DNA from: Bythopirellula sp.
GTDB lineage: Bacteria > Planctomycetota > Planctomycetia > Pirellulales > Lacipirellulaceae
Reading direction: 5' to 3'
NCBI GenBank assembly: GCA_028285205.1
Contig: JANQQA010000058.1
Span: 1-64,000, forward strand
DNA length: 64,000 bases
The notes under the pieces are model-generated. The model saw only the letters and a program-made list of their open reading frames with translations. It had not been told where the DNA came from and did no database searches. Positions within the stretch are counted from its first letter, which is position 1. Every line of letters begins with the position of its first letter. The position numbers and the translations under genes are program-made. This document shows positions 11,301 through 20,750 of the stretch, piece by piece.

Positions 11301-11744
11301 TTCCGCTCCGAACTCGACAGGATGTGCGTAATGTCCGCCCAACGTAAACGCGTCGATTCGCTGTCCATGGTCTGGTTCGCGGCGATAGTTGCTTTTGAAG
11401 ATATCCCAAAGCCAGAGTCGTCCATCGCCACCCAGGTACAATTGCCCACAGCCGATCCCTCCGATGGGCATGCCGATGTATTTCAATTCGGCTTCCCAAC
11501 CTCGGTAGACCTCCGGTTCATTCCGCGTTACCAGGGATGCGAGCCACCTAGGATCAAGCCCCTTGTCGCGAGGAATCAGCCGCTCGAACGACTGACGATC
11601 GTTGACCAGCACTTGCCCCGCCTGGCCGAGGTGCGGAAGTGCGAGTGCCCCTGCCGATGCACCCGCCAAGCGAAGTAATTCACGCCTATCTAACTGTGGT
11701 TGGCATCCACACGCGTTGCTCGAATTGCAGTTTGTCTCGCCCAT
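8373..11744 (-). pseudogene. GH116-family glycosidase (DUF608/Glyco_hydr_116N type), Tat signal, interrupted by one in-frame TAG at 8934-8936
   Basis: ORFs 8934..11744 and 8373..8921 share a frame. Minus-strand reading across the junction is GAT GTT TGG ACG GGC CCC GGT GGC TAG TTC AAC GAG TGC ATG AAC GGC TTT GAA TAT CAG (DVWTGPGG*FNECMNGFEYQ). The downstream ORF continues the GH116 C-terminus (VAAHMIYEG...ECSDHYARSMASYG). Tat signal DRRELLRLAGASAGALALP. Confidence 0.85.
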
Positions 11745-11903
11745 AAGATTTCTTTACAACCTCCGCCACTCAATTCCGCGTACGCAAACACAACTCAATT
11801 GGGACTACATGGGCCCCACGTAGCTTCCGCCCGTCAAACGGATCGGCGCCTTCGCCGTGTGTTGCCATTTCCAATTCCGTACGCCTGAGACGGTCTTGGC
11901 GAT

Positions 11904-12365
11904 CTATTCCACCAATTCAAAAAGCAGCTCATTCGTCTTACCCGCTTCGATCGTAGCCGTTAGCCCCGACGAACTGGGATCTCTGTATCGTTCTGGAATC
12001 GCGGAGGGGACGATTTCCATCCCCTTCGGCTCTCGGACGAAGGCCGTGATAGAGACTTGATGCGTACCAATTCGTACGCCATCCCCATTCTCGTACGTGT
12101 GTAGATCAACGATCTCGCCGTCGACGATCCTGCCTCTCGCCGATCGGCCGGTCGCTGGTTCCATCACAATATGACCAGTCTTCAGAGGCTTGCCCTTGAA
12201 GGTCACCTTCCCGGTCGCAATCGCCAAGTCTGATCGTTTGCCGCACCCTGGGATCCCAACACCGACAACTAGCAGAAGTCCGACCGTCAACGTTCTTGTT
12301 ATCAGGAGTTGCGGTCCTTGGGTCGACTGCCTGAACCAAAAACGGATCATTGTGAACTCACTCAT
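11904..12365 (-). CDS. Small planctomycete lipoprotein (carboxypeptidase regulatory-like fold)
   Basis: Lipobox-like VGVGIPGCGK; ATGKVTFKGKPLKTGHIVMEP...IPERYRDPSSSGLTATIEAGKTNELLFEL. Immediately downstream of a DUF1559 gene. Confidence 0.7.
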   Translation of the reverse strand: MSEFTMIRFWFRQSTQGPQLLITRTLTVGLLLVVGVGIPGCGKRSDLAIATGKVTFKGKPLKTGHIVMEPATGRSARGRIVDGEIVDLHTYENGDGVRIGTHQVSITAFVREPKGMEIVPSAIPERYRDPSSSGLTATIEAGKTNELLFELVE

Positions 12366-12404
12366 CTGTATAAACCCAACCGCAACGAGAACAAACTCAA
12401 GTGA

Positions 12405-13367
12405 CTAGCCTCCACGGCGCCTGCTATTCTCAGTCGTGTACGGGGCTCCAACTCCGGGGACCTCGCCTCCATCTCGCGAGGCGTAGCTTCGATAAACGAT
12501 GTGCTCAATTTCGTCGGTCACGAACTGAACGGATCCATCGCAGAACGAAAAGTGGCCGCCACCCGGGTGCAAGCTGCGGAACGTAATGCACTGGTCTGCC
12601 AACCAGCCATCCGACTCACGCACTTCCGCATTCCAAGCGTTAAGCGGGTGCGCTGTTGTGCTCCAGCTCTGTAGTCCCCAAGCGTGCCAGTAGCACCAGC
12701 TGGGTACGATTTCGCCATAGAGGTACGTGTTCGTCGTGCCGTCGGTCACCTCGCGGAAACTCGCACTATAGTCCCAGCGACCGATGACCCCTCGCATCGA
12801 CTCAGGACCATACGCATCATTGGCCCAATGCATGTACGGAGGCGTAGGGGCCCCGATGCCCGTTGCGTTGCGATGATCACCAGAATTGGCAGCATAGCTT
12901 ATCAGTCCGACCTCTTGATCGCCTGTTCCTGTCCATGTGGCTAAGGAAAGCTCAGTGACAGCTGGCGTGGAGGCTTCTGGGTCCGAGGGACAAAGTGCGG
13001 TAGGCAGGTTCTGTCGAATCAATTCCAGGTTGACGCCCTGGTTACCTTGAATGGTTAGATCCATTTGATCGAATATCGCCTGCTGTTCCATGAACGGCAG
13101 AGAGTACACGGCCCAACTCCTTCGGCCAGCTTCAGATTGGCTGTTGTTGTTGGCCGACGGGCTGCGTGGCAGTGTCTCGTGTGAATCGTGATAATTGACT
13201 GCCGCTAACGAAAACTGCCTCAAATTGTTCTGACAAGTGCTACGCCGCGCCGCTTCTCGCGCCGCCTGAACGGCCGGTAGGAGCAACGAAACTAAGACTC
13301 CAATAATTGCGATCACGACCAAGAGTTCAACCAATGTGAAACCATTGCGATTGGTTGCCCGACGCAT
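12405..13367 (-). CDS. DUF1559 domain protein with prepilin-type N-terminus
   Basis: [51 protein letters not shown]. The ATG at 13367 is the likely start inside the longer ORF. C-terminal H-x9-GxxxFCDGSVQFV. Confidence 0.95.
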   Translation of the reverse strand: MRRATNRNGFTLVELLVVIAIIGVLVSLLLPAVQAAREAARRSTCQNNLRQFSLAAVNYHDSHETLPRSPSANNNSQSEAGRRSWAVYSLPFMEQQAIFDQMDLTIQGNQGVNLELIRQNLPTALCPSDPEASTPAVTELSLATWTGTGDQEVGLISYAANSGDHRNATGIGAPTPPYMHWANDAYGPESMRGVIGRWDYSASFREVTDGTTNTYLYGEIVPSWCYWHAWGLQSWSTTAHPLNAWNAEVRESDGWLADQCITFRSLHPGGGHFSFCDGSVQFVTDEIEHIVYRSYASRDGGEVPGVGAPYTTENSRRRGG

Positions 13368-13808
13368 GGCACGTTCCTCCAGAGAGCAAGAAAAAAGAAG
13401 CACAATGCTGCAACAGCCGCCGTCGCAATGGTCGCATTGTTCGCCCACAGCTTGGTCATATCGACAATCTTGATATCGCCGTAAGACTTCCCGGGTGGTC
13501 ACAGACGGGGCTCCCTACCAGCGTTGCTCAGCCGTCAGTTCGCCATGTACCGAGTGATGTCTACCATGCACCTTAGACGGTGAAACCACCGCTGTCATTG
13601 AGACTTTGACGCAATCTTCTTCGAATTCGGCTCATTGCCCCCACAGGGTGTTTGCGTGAGCTAACCGCTATGACGCAAGGCACTTACGGCAAGTGCCGCG
13701 ATTCGCGAAGGCAGCCGGAATACCTGAAACTTACTTTTCAACTCACTTCTTCTGGTATCATCACAGCTATTGCCTTGTCCGTTGCTGCCTGAGATTCGGG
13801 AGCGCTGA

Positions 13809-14990
13809 ATGCCACACAAAGTAGCGCTGTTGATTGAATCGTCCCGTGGATATGGACGAGACTTGCAGCGTGGCGTGGCGGCCTATATGCGTACCCACGG
13901 ACCGTATTCCATTTACCGTCACGAGCGTTCGCTGGGCGATGCAGTCCCTGCGTGGCTGGAAACGTGGGAGGGCGACGGGGTGATTGCCCGCATCGAGTCG
14001 CAAGAGCTGGCCGATTTTCTTGCCCAGACTGGTGTGCCCGTCGTCGACCTGCGTGACAAGATACGGATCGCTGGCGTTCCGAGCATCGAAACCAATGATC
14101 TCTCAGTGGCGGAACTAGCGTGCGAGCACCTTCTCGATCGCGGGATTCGCAGCTTTGCGTTTTGCGGGTTTGAAGGAGCAAATTACTCCAGACGCCGAGA
14201 AACATCGACCGTCGAGTATCTGGCGAATCTCGGCCTTCCGATCAGCGTGTACAACAGCCCAGCGGGCACGATGAGCGATACGGCCGCCATCGAAGCCGAA
14301 GGCATCGTCCATCAAAGCGAACTTGCTGACTGGTTGCTGACATTGCCCAAGCCAACGGGCCTGGTCGCCTGCAACGATGTTCGCGGTGCTCAGGTATTAG
14401 GCGTCTGTCGCGAGATTGGGATTCGCGTTCCCGACGATCTGGCAGTCGTCGGGGTCGATGACGATCGGTTGATTTGCGAGCTGGCAACTCCTCCAATGAG
14501 TAGCGTGGCCACGGACGCGTTTCGGATCGGATACATGGCAGCTGAAATGCTGTCGGAAATGATGCAGGGCACAGCACCCACGGAACTGCGGCACTTTGTC
14601 GGCGCAACATCAGTCGTCGGGCGAGAGTCAACAGATCTGCTCGCAATCGACGATGAGGATGTCGCGTCCGCGCTCCGGTTCATTCGCGACAAAGCGGGCG
14701 AGGGGATTTCGGTGGACGACGTTGCGGCGGCAGTGAACATGTCGCGAAGCACTCTGGATCGGAGATTTGCTCGGCACACAGGGAAAACGGTGAAAGCGGA
14801 GATTACCCGTGTTCGCGTTGAGCGCATTAAGCAGCTACTGGTCGACACGGACTACTCCTTGCCGACAATTGCGACTATGGTTGGTTTTTCTCATGTAGAA
14901 TACATGTCCACGATGTTCAAACAGCACACCGGCGAGACCCCAGGCCAGTATCGCCATCTGTATCAAAGTTTCCGCACGACTCACGAGTAA
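13809..14990 (+). CDS. XylR-like AraC-family transcriptional regulator (periplasmic-binding-like N-terminus plus AraC HTH)
   Basis: N-terminal MPHKVALLIESSRGYGRDLQRGVAAYMRTHGPYSIY...; C-terminal AraC HTH NMSRSTLDRRFARHTGKTVKAEITRVRVERIKQLLVDTDYSLPTIATMVGFSHVEYMSTMFKQHTGETPGQYR. Confidence 0.9.
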   Translation: MPHKVALLIESSRGYGRDLQRGVAAYMRTHGPYSIYRHERSLGDAVPAWLETWEGDGVIARIESQELADFLAQTGVPVVDLRDKIRIAGVPSIETNDLSVAELACEHLLDRGIRSFAFCGFEGANYSRRRETSTVEYLANLGLPISVYNSPAGTMSDTAAIEAEGIVHQSELADWLLTLPKPTGLVACNDVRGAQVLGVCREIGIRVPDDLAVVGVDDDRLICELATPPMSSVATDAFRIGYMAAEMLSEMMQGTAPTELRHFVGATSVVGRESTDLLAIDDEDVASALRFIRDKAGEGISVDDVAAAVNMSRSTLDRRFARHTGKTVKAEITRVRVERIKQLLVDTDYSLPTIATMVGFSHVEYMSTMFKQHTGETPGQYRHLYQSFRTTHE

Positions 14991-15003
14991 GGAGTCCAAC
15001 ATC

Positions 15004-16281
15004 ATGACGCGTGACCGATTTCAGACTACCTTATCCGGCGTATTGATCTGGCCGCTATTCGCAGTTGGCGTAGCGGCGGCTGTTGATGCGACAAGTGAAC
15101 CACAATCCGAAAAGGCTTCTACTATGCAAACCGACTTGGCATTCGGGCAAGATGTCGAATTCTTGAGCGGCCACATCGAGACGATCGTCCTGCGAGGCAT
15201 GCGCGGGCAGGCACAGGTTGCAGTTGTGCCCGCATATCAGGGCCGCGTTATGACATCGACGGCCGGCGGCGCGGGTGGTACGAGCTACGGCTGGATCAAC
15301 TACGATCAGGTCGCCAAGGGGGTGGATGCGAACGCTCAAATCAATGTGTTCGGCGGTGAAGAGCGGTTCTGGCTAGGACCGGAGGGAGGTCAATACAGCA
15401 TTTTCTTTGCGCCGGCCGCTGAGTTTGAATTCTCGAACTGGCAGACACCGCCGTTGATTGATACCGAGCCATTTGAGGTCGTAGAACGTGGCGACGCCTC
15501 GGTAACATTTCAGAAGGACGCCTCGCTGACAAACTACGCGAAATCGGTCTTGCAACTACGTATCTCTCGACAAGTTGAACTGCTGTCGAATGAATCCGCC
15601 GCACAGTCACTCGACGTCGATGTCGAGGGCACTCAGTTCGTCGGCTATCGAACAATCAACCGTCTGTCCAACAGCGGAGAAAGTGATTGGAAGAAAGAGA
15701 ACGGACTGCTCTCGATATGGATACTTGGCATGTACAAGCCTGGTCCTCGCACGACGGTCGTGATTCCGTTTCGGTCGGGCAGCGAGAACGAACTTGGCCC
15801 GATCGTCAACGATGCCTACTTTGGCAAAGTGCCCGCAGATCGTCTCAAGCTATCGGACAAGGTGATGTACTTCTCAGGCGATGGGACGTACCGCTCCAAA
15901 ATTGGGATCGTACCACAACGCTCAACAGGGATTTGTGGCAGTTATGATGCCAAGCGAAATGTGCTGACGATCGTCAAATACAATCAACCTGCCGCGCACG
16001 TCACAGACTACGTTAATTCCATGTGGGAATTGCAGGAACAGCCATTCGCTGGCGACGCGATCAATGCTTACAACGATGGGCCACCTGAACCTGGCGCCGC
16101 ACCACTGGGGCCGTTCTATGAATTAGAGACGTCCAGCCCGGCGTTGGCACTCAAAGCAGGTGAATCCGCCACGCATATCCAGGAGACGTATCATTTTGAA
16201 GGGTCCCAAGCGGATCTCAACCGATTGTCGCAGACGCTATTGGGGGTCACACTACAAGAAATCGAGTCTGCTTTCAGGTAA
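15004..16281 (+). CDS. DUF6786-like secreted hypothetical protein
   Basis: Signal-like N-terminus; LAFGQDVEFLSGHIETIVLRGMRGQAQVAVVPAYQGRVMTSTAGGAGGTSYGWINY. Starts 14 bp after the XylR-like gene, same strand. Confidence 0.6.
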   Translation: MTRDRFQTTLSGVLIWPLFAVGVAAAVDATSEPQSEKASTMQTDLAFGQDVEFLSGHIETIVLRGMRGQAQVAVVPAYQGRVMTSTAGGAGGTSYGWINYDQVAKGVDANAQINVFGGEERFWLGPEGGQYSIFFAPAAEFEFSNWQTPPLIDTEPFEVVERGDASVTFQKDASLTNYAKSVLQLRISRQVELLSNESAAQSLDVDVEGTQFVGYRTINRLSNSGESDWKKENGLLSIWILGMYKPGPRTTVVIPFRSGSENELGPIVNDAYFGKVPADRLKLSDKVMYFSGDGTYRSKIGIVPQRSTGICGSYDAKRNVLTIVKYNQPAAHVTDYVNSMWELQEQPFAGDAINAYNDGPPEPGAAPLGPFYELETSSPALALKAGESATHIQETYHFEGSQADLNRLSQTLLGVTLQEIESAFR

Positions 16282-16421
16282 GGAGTGGTAAGGTGCAACC
16301 CTGTGATGAGCATTCAGTTTGTGACTGTAGTGGCGACCCTTGCGCGTCGTCGAGCCCATGCGCCCGAAGAGGTTTTTCGAAGCTAGCGAGTGCGAGTACG
16401 GCGGGAGCAAAGGGGGCGTCG

Positions 16422-19400
16422 ATGCTGCGGAAGTTCTTCTGCATCGTCGTATTACCGTTAGCCGTAGCTGCGTCGCTCTGGACTGCTAAGTCTGCTGCTC
16501 AGCCGAACGCTCAAAGGGCAGCACCTCCGACCGCTGGCAACGTGCAGAAGCCGAACGCGGGCGAGGCACCAGTCAAGCGCAAGGACGCGAAGAACCGACC
16601 CACTGGTAAGTCAGCTCCTCCGCATGACCCGACTCTGGAGCAATTCGCCATCTATGAGAAGACCGCCCCACGTGGCGAAGCCGCCGACCCAGTCAGTACG
16701 GCGCTGCCGCTGAGTCTCAGCGTTGGTGACCGGATTGCCCTGGTCGGCAACACGCTGTTCGACCGTGCTCAGCACTTTGGTTACTTCGAAACCCTGCTGC
16801 ACCAGCGCTTCCCGGAGCACGAATTGAAAGTCCGTAATCTCAGCTGGTCGGCCGACGAGATCACGGTCCAGCCTCGACCCGCCAACTTCGCCGACGCGGA
16901 GCAGCACTTGCGCCACGAGAGGGCGAGCGTGGTGCTCGCCGCGTTCGGCTTCAACGAATCGTTCGCCGGCGAAGCAGGGCTACCTGAGTTCCGTCGGAAG
17001 TTAACACAGTACCTGTCGGAGTTGAAATCCAAGACCTACGACGGGCAGTCGGCGCCGAGGGTGATACTCGTCTCACCGATTGCGAACGAGAATGTCCCAA
17101 ACATCCCCGCGGCCGACCTCAACAACGAACGGCTCGCGCTCTACACCTCAGCAATGAAGCAGGTAGCCGCAGAACAACAGGTTGGATTCGTCGATGTGTT
17201 TGCCGACACACAGCGCGCAATGAGCAGCATCGGTTCCGAGTTGACGATCAACGGTTGCCACCTGAACGAGGAGGGCTACAAAGTCTTCGCGCGTTCGTTG
17301 TTTCGGGGTCTGTTTGATGCTGCCCCGCCGGAATACAACGAATCCGTGCGACAACTCGTTCTCGAGAAGAGTCGGCAATATTCACGCCGATACCGACCCC
17401 TCAACTCGTTCTACTATACCGGCGGGAGAAACAAGACCTACGGCTATCTCGATTTTCTGCCAGCGATGCGAAACTTCGACATGATGGTCGTAAATCGCGA
17501 AGACAGAATCGCCGAAATCGCGATGGGTCCGAGTGACGATATCGCGGTTGACGATTCGGACATTCCGCCACTGCCGGAAACTTTGGAGAGTCGCGGGGCG
17601 AACCGATGGATGAGCGCCGCCGATGAGCTCAAGGCATTCGACATCGATCCCCGCTTCGAGGTCAACTTGTTCGCCGGTGAAGAAGAATTCCCCGATATCG
17701 CTGCGCCGATCCAGATGCGATGGGACTCCCAGGGGCGGCTGTGGGTGAGCTGTTCGACGACTTATCCGCACGTTTACCCCGGCAACGAGCCCAACGACAA
17801 AATCGTCGTGCTGGAAGACACCGACGGTGACGGCCGCGCGGACAAGTCAACCGTGTTTGCTGATGACTTGCATATCCCCTTATCCTTCGAGTTCGGCGAC
17901 GGCGGCGTGTATGTGTCAGAGATGCCCGACCTCACGTTCCTGAAAGATACCGACGGCGACGGCAGGGCCGATGTGCGGCGCCGATTGCTCACCGGTTTCG
18001 GTACCGAGGACTCGCACCACGCGCTGCACGATATGACTTGGACGCCCGATGGCGACCTCCTCTTTCGCGAGTCGATCTTCCACCATTCGCAAGTCGAGAC
18101 ACCCTACGGCCCGGTCCGACAACGCGATAGCGGCTGGTTTCGCTTTACGCCCAAGACGCAGCGGTTGATCTCATTCGGAACTTACTACAGCACGAACCCT
18201 TGGGGAGTGACGTTCGACGACTGGGGACAGCACGTTGCTTCCCACCCGATCTACGCGGCGGCATTCCACTCACTCGATCCGCCCTACCCCACCCAACATC
18301 CGAAACCGGCGGGCTTACGAGCCTATTCCGGCACCTGTGGACAAGAATTCGTCGACTTCACGACCTTCCCTGACGAGTTGCAAGGGCACTACCTCAAGGC
18401 TCGCTACAAGCCAACGAATCGTATCGAAATCCACAAGTGGGTGGAAGGCCCCTACGGATATGACGAACAATATGTCGGCGACGTCATTTTCTCGCGGAAC
18501 CTCAGCTTCATTCCGGTCGACATCCGCTACGGGCCGCGCGGCGCGATGTACGTGTGCGACTGGTACAACCCGGTCAAGGGACACGCGCAATACTCGCTAC
18601 GCGACGAGCGACGCGACCGGCACTCGGGCCGCATTTGGCGGATCACGGCTAAGGGTCGGCCACTGGCGGAGTCGCCAAGTATCGCGGGCGCCTCGGTTGA
18701 GTCGCTCCTGAAACTATTGAAGCGTCCCGAGTACCGAGTCCGCTATTGGGCCAAGCGGGAACTACGCGAGCGCGACCCACAGGCCGTAAAGGATGAGCTC
18801 GACCGTTGGGTAACACGTCTCGATGCTTCCGAACCACGCTACCGACATCATCAGTTGGAATCGGTGTGGCTGTACCGTGGCATTGACGAAGTCAATGCGC
18901 CGCTGCTGCGCGAATTGCTCGCGTGCGAAAATCACCAAGCTCGGGCGGCGGCGACTCAGCAGTTGCGCTACTGGCACGCCTCTATGCCTGACACTCACAC
19001 GTTGCTACGCACTGCGGCCAATGACTCCAACGGCATCGTCCGCATGCAGGCAGCGATCGCGGCAAGCTACGTAGGTGATCAGGCGGCGCTCGATGCGGTG
19101 CTCGATACCTTGAAGCACCCGCACGATGGCCACTTGCGATATGCCATCACGTGCGCGCTTGGATCGCACACCCTGCGGCGTCATTGGGAGACCGGCGACT
19201 CACAACAACAGATCGCGCGCTTGCTTGAGCAGAGTCGACAAGATACGAGCCTCAAAGAACCGAACCCATCTGCGAAAGATGCGCAATTCGACCTCAGCTC
19301 GAACCTAAAACGGGTCGAGATCGACTGCATACCAGAGCGGATGCGTTTTACCGTTGAGCAGTTCGACGCGAAGCCGGGCCAGCCGGTGAAACTGGTGTTC

Positions 19401-20276
19401 CGCAACCCAGACGCGACCGATCATAACCTGCTGATCGTCCAGCCCGGCGCAATGGCAGAGGTGGGCATGGCGGCCAACGAGATGGCGAAGGACCCGCAGA
19501 ACGCCAACTCAAACTTCCATCCAAAATCAAAGCGTGAGCTAATCCTGCAGGCGTCGCCGATGATCGGGCCGACGCGCAAGAGCCGCGTGCACGTGTTGCG
19601 GTTCCTCGCGCCCACAGAGCCTGGCATTTACCCCTACGTCTGCACCTTCCCCGGGCACTGGGTCATCATGAACGGGGTCATGGTGGTCGCCGGCACATCG
19701 GACGAAGCGCAGCGAATGCTGGCCGAGGCGAAACCGAAAGTCGTGCAGGAATGGAAAATGAGCGACTTCGCCAGCCTCGCTCTCCATGAAGACGAAGCGA
19801 CCATGATGCAGGGCTATCAGGCATTCGCCAAAGCCGGCTGCAACCAGTGCCATGTGCATTCGGGCCACGGCGTCAATCTTGGACCCGAACTCACGAAGGT
19901 CTGTGAAAGGCTCAAGGGACTCAAACTCTTGCAGCAGATCCTCGAACCGTCCAGCGAGATTCACAAAGACTATCAGCCGTGGACGATCGTCACCGACGCG
20001 GGCAAGGTCGTCACCGGCGTGATCAAGTCGTCCGACGAGCAGGGCGTACACGTGATCACCAACTTACTCCTTCCCGACCAGATCGAGACGATCTCGCACC
20101 GTGACATTGAATTCCGTAAGCCTTCGTCGGTTTCTCCCATGCCCAATGGGTTGGCCAACGTTCTTACCCGCAAGGAGATCGAAGACCTGGTCTCGTTCCT
20201 GCAGTACGGCGGTTACAAACCGCCACCACATCTTGAGCATCAGCATCACCAGCATGGCGACGAGAGTCCGAAATAG
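16422..20276 (+). CDS. PVC-type heme-binding CxxCH protein: SGNH-like domain, membrane-bound-dehydrogenase-type propeller, HEAT-like repeats, cupredoxin domain, cytochrome c
   Basis: Likely start MLRKFFCIVVLPLAVAASLW at 16422. Propeller FAGEEEFPDIAAPIQMRWDSQGRLWVSCSTTYPH; cupredoxin-like FRNPDATDHNLLIVQPG...YPYVCTFPGHWVIMNGVMVV; heme motif CNQCHVHSGHGVNLGPEL. Confidence 0.9.
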   Translation: MLRKFFCIVVLPLAVAASLWTAKSAAQPNAQRAAPPTAGNVQKPNAGEAPVKRKDAKNRPTGKSAPPHDPTLEQFAIYEKTAPRGEAADPVSTALPLSLSVGDRIALVGNTLFDRAQHFGYFETLLHQRFPEHELKVRNLSWSADEITVQPRPANFADAEQHLRHERASVVLAAFGFNESFAGEAGLPEFRRKLTQYLSELKSKTYDGQSAPRVILVSPIANENVPNIPAADLNNERLALYTSAMKQVAAEQQVGFVDVFADTQRAMSSIGSELTINGCHLNEEGYKVFARSLFRGLFDAAPPEYNESVRQLVLEKSRQYSRRYRPLNSFYYTGGRNKTYGYLDFLPAMRNFDMMVVNREDRIAEIAMGPSDDIAVDDSDIPPLPETLESRGANRWMSAADELKAFDIDPRFEVNLFAGEEEFPDIAAPIQMRWDSQGRLWVSCSTTYPHVYPGNEPNDKIVVLEDTDGDGRADKSTVFADDLHIPLSFEFGDGGVYVSEMPDLTFLKDTDGDGRADVRRRLLTGFGTEDSHHALHDMTWTPDGDLLFRESIFHHSQVETPYGPVRQRDSGWFRFTPKTQRLISFGTYYSTNPWGVTFDDWGQHVASHPIYAAAFHSLDPPYPTQHPKPAGLRAYSGTCGQEFVDFTTFPDELQGHYLKARYKPTNRIEIHKWVEGPYGYDEQYVGDVIFSRNLSFIPVDIRYGPRGAMYVCDWYNPVKGHAQYSLRDERRDRHSGRIWRITAKGRPLAESPSIAGASVESLLKLLKRPEYRVRYWAKRELRERDPQAVKDELDRWVTRLDASEPRYRHHQLESVWLYRGIDEVNAPLLRELLACENHQARAAATQQLRYWHASMPDTHTLLRTAANDSNGIVRMQAAIAASYVGDQAALDAVLDTLKHPHDGHLRYAITCALGSHTLRRHWETGDSQQQIARLLEQSRQDTSLKEPNPSAKDAQFDLSSNLKRVEIDCIPERMRFTVEQFDAKPGQPVKLVFRNPDATDHNLLIVQPGAMAEVGMAANEMAKDPQNANSNFHPKSKRELILQASPMIGPTRKSRVHVLRFLAPTEPGIYPYVCTFPGHWVIMNGVMVVAGTSDEAQRMLAEAKPKVVQEWKMSDFASLALHEDEATMMQGYQAFAKAGCNQCHVHSGHGVNLGPELTKVCERLKGLKLLQQILEPSSEIHKDYQPWTIVTDAGKVVTGVIKSSDEQGVHVITNLLLPDQIETISHRDIEFRKPSSVSPMPNGLANVLTRKEIEDLVSFLQYGGYKPPPHLEHQHHQHGDESPK

Positions 20277-20509
20277 GCGGCCAGGATCGGCGGGTGTGCG
20301 CACAGTAGTCGACCGATTTCCTCAGTGCGGCTGCTTCTTTGCGACAGCGAATCCAACGCGCAAGTTGTTCATTGAAATTGGGCCACGCCATCCGTTAGGC
20401 TTAATGAGTTGAACAACCAACCGGAGCAGCAATGACTGCGTCGCGGGGAGTCTTTCGCTGCGCGGAGGCGGATGATGAAGCGTGAACGGTACGTTCGAGG
20501 GGTGGAGAG

Positions 20510-20665
20510 GGTTTTGAAAGGTCGACAGCGCCCAGCCTTTCAGAACTTTAAACGGCGTTTCGAAAGGAAATGACAGAACCGTAGTGCCAACAAGAACTTG
20601 CGAATTCACACCGTCTGCCGAGGGGTTGAGATTTTGTAAATGAAAGCAAAAAACCTTTCAAAACC
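20510..20665. repeat. 13-bp perfect inverted repeat (GGTTTTGAAAGGT / ACCTTTCAAAACC) flanking an inner imperfect inverted pair
   Basis: Arms read directly at 20510-20522 and 20653-20665; inner arms CCTTTCAGAAC (~20536) and GTTTCGAAAGG (~20559). Confidence 0.8.
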
Positions 20666-20750
20666 TGGAGACGACACTAGCACGGGCGTAGCGACGGCAC
20701 GTTGGCAAAGCTTGAGCGTTCACGATCTGCTAAAATAGCGATCAAGTTAG

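Noticed and set aside
19539-20051. 170-aa minus-strand ORF antisense to the CxxCH protein
   Set aside because: Lies opposite the conserved cupredoxin/heme region; shadow ORF.
20322-20609. 95-aa minus-strand ORF as a real gene
   Set aside because: Low-complexity Pro/His/Arg-rich translation overlapping the inverted-repeat region; more likely repeat-derived.
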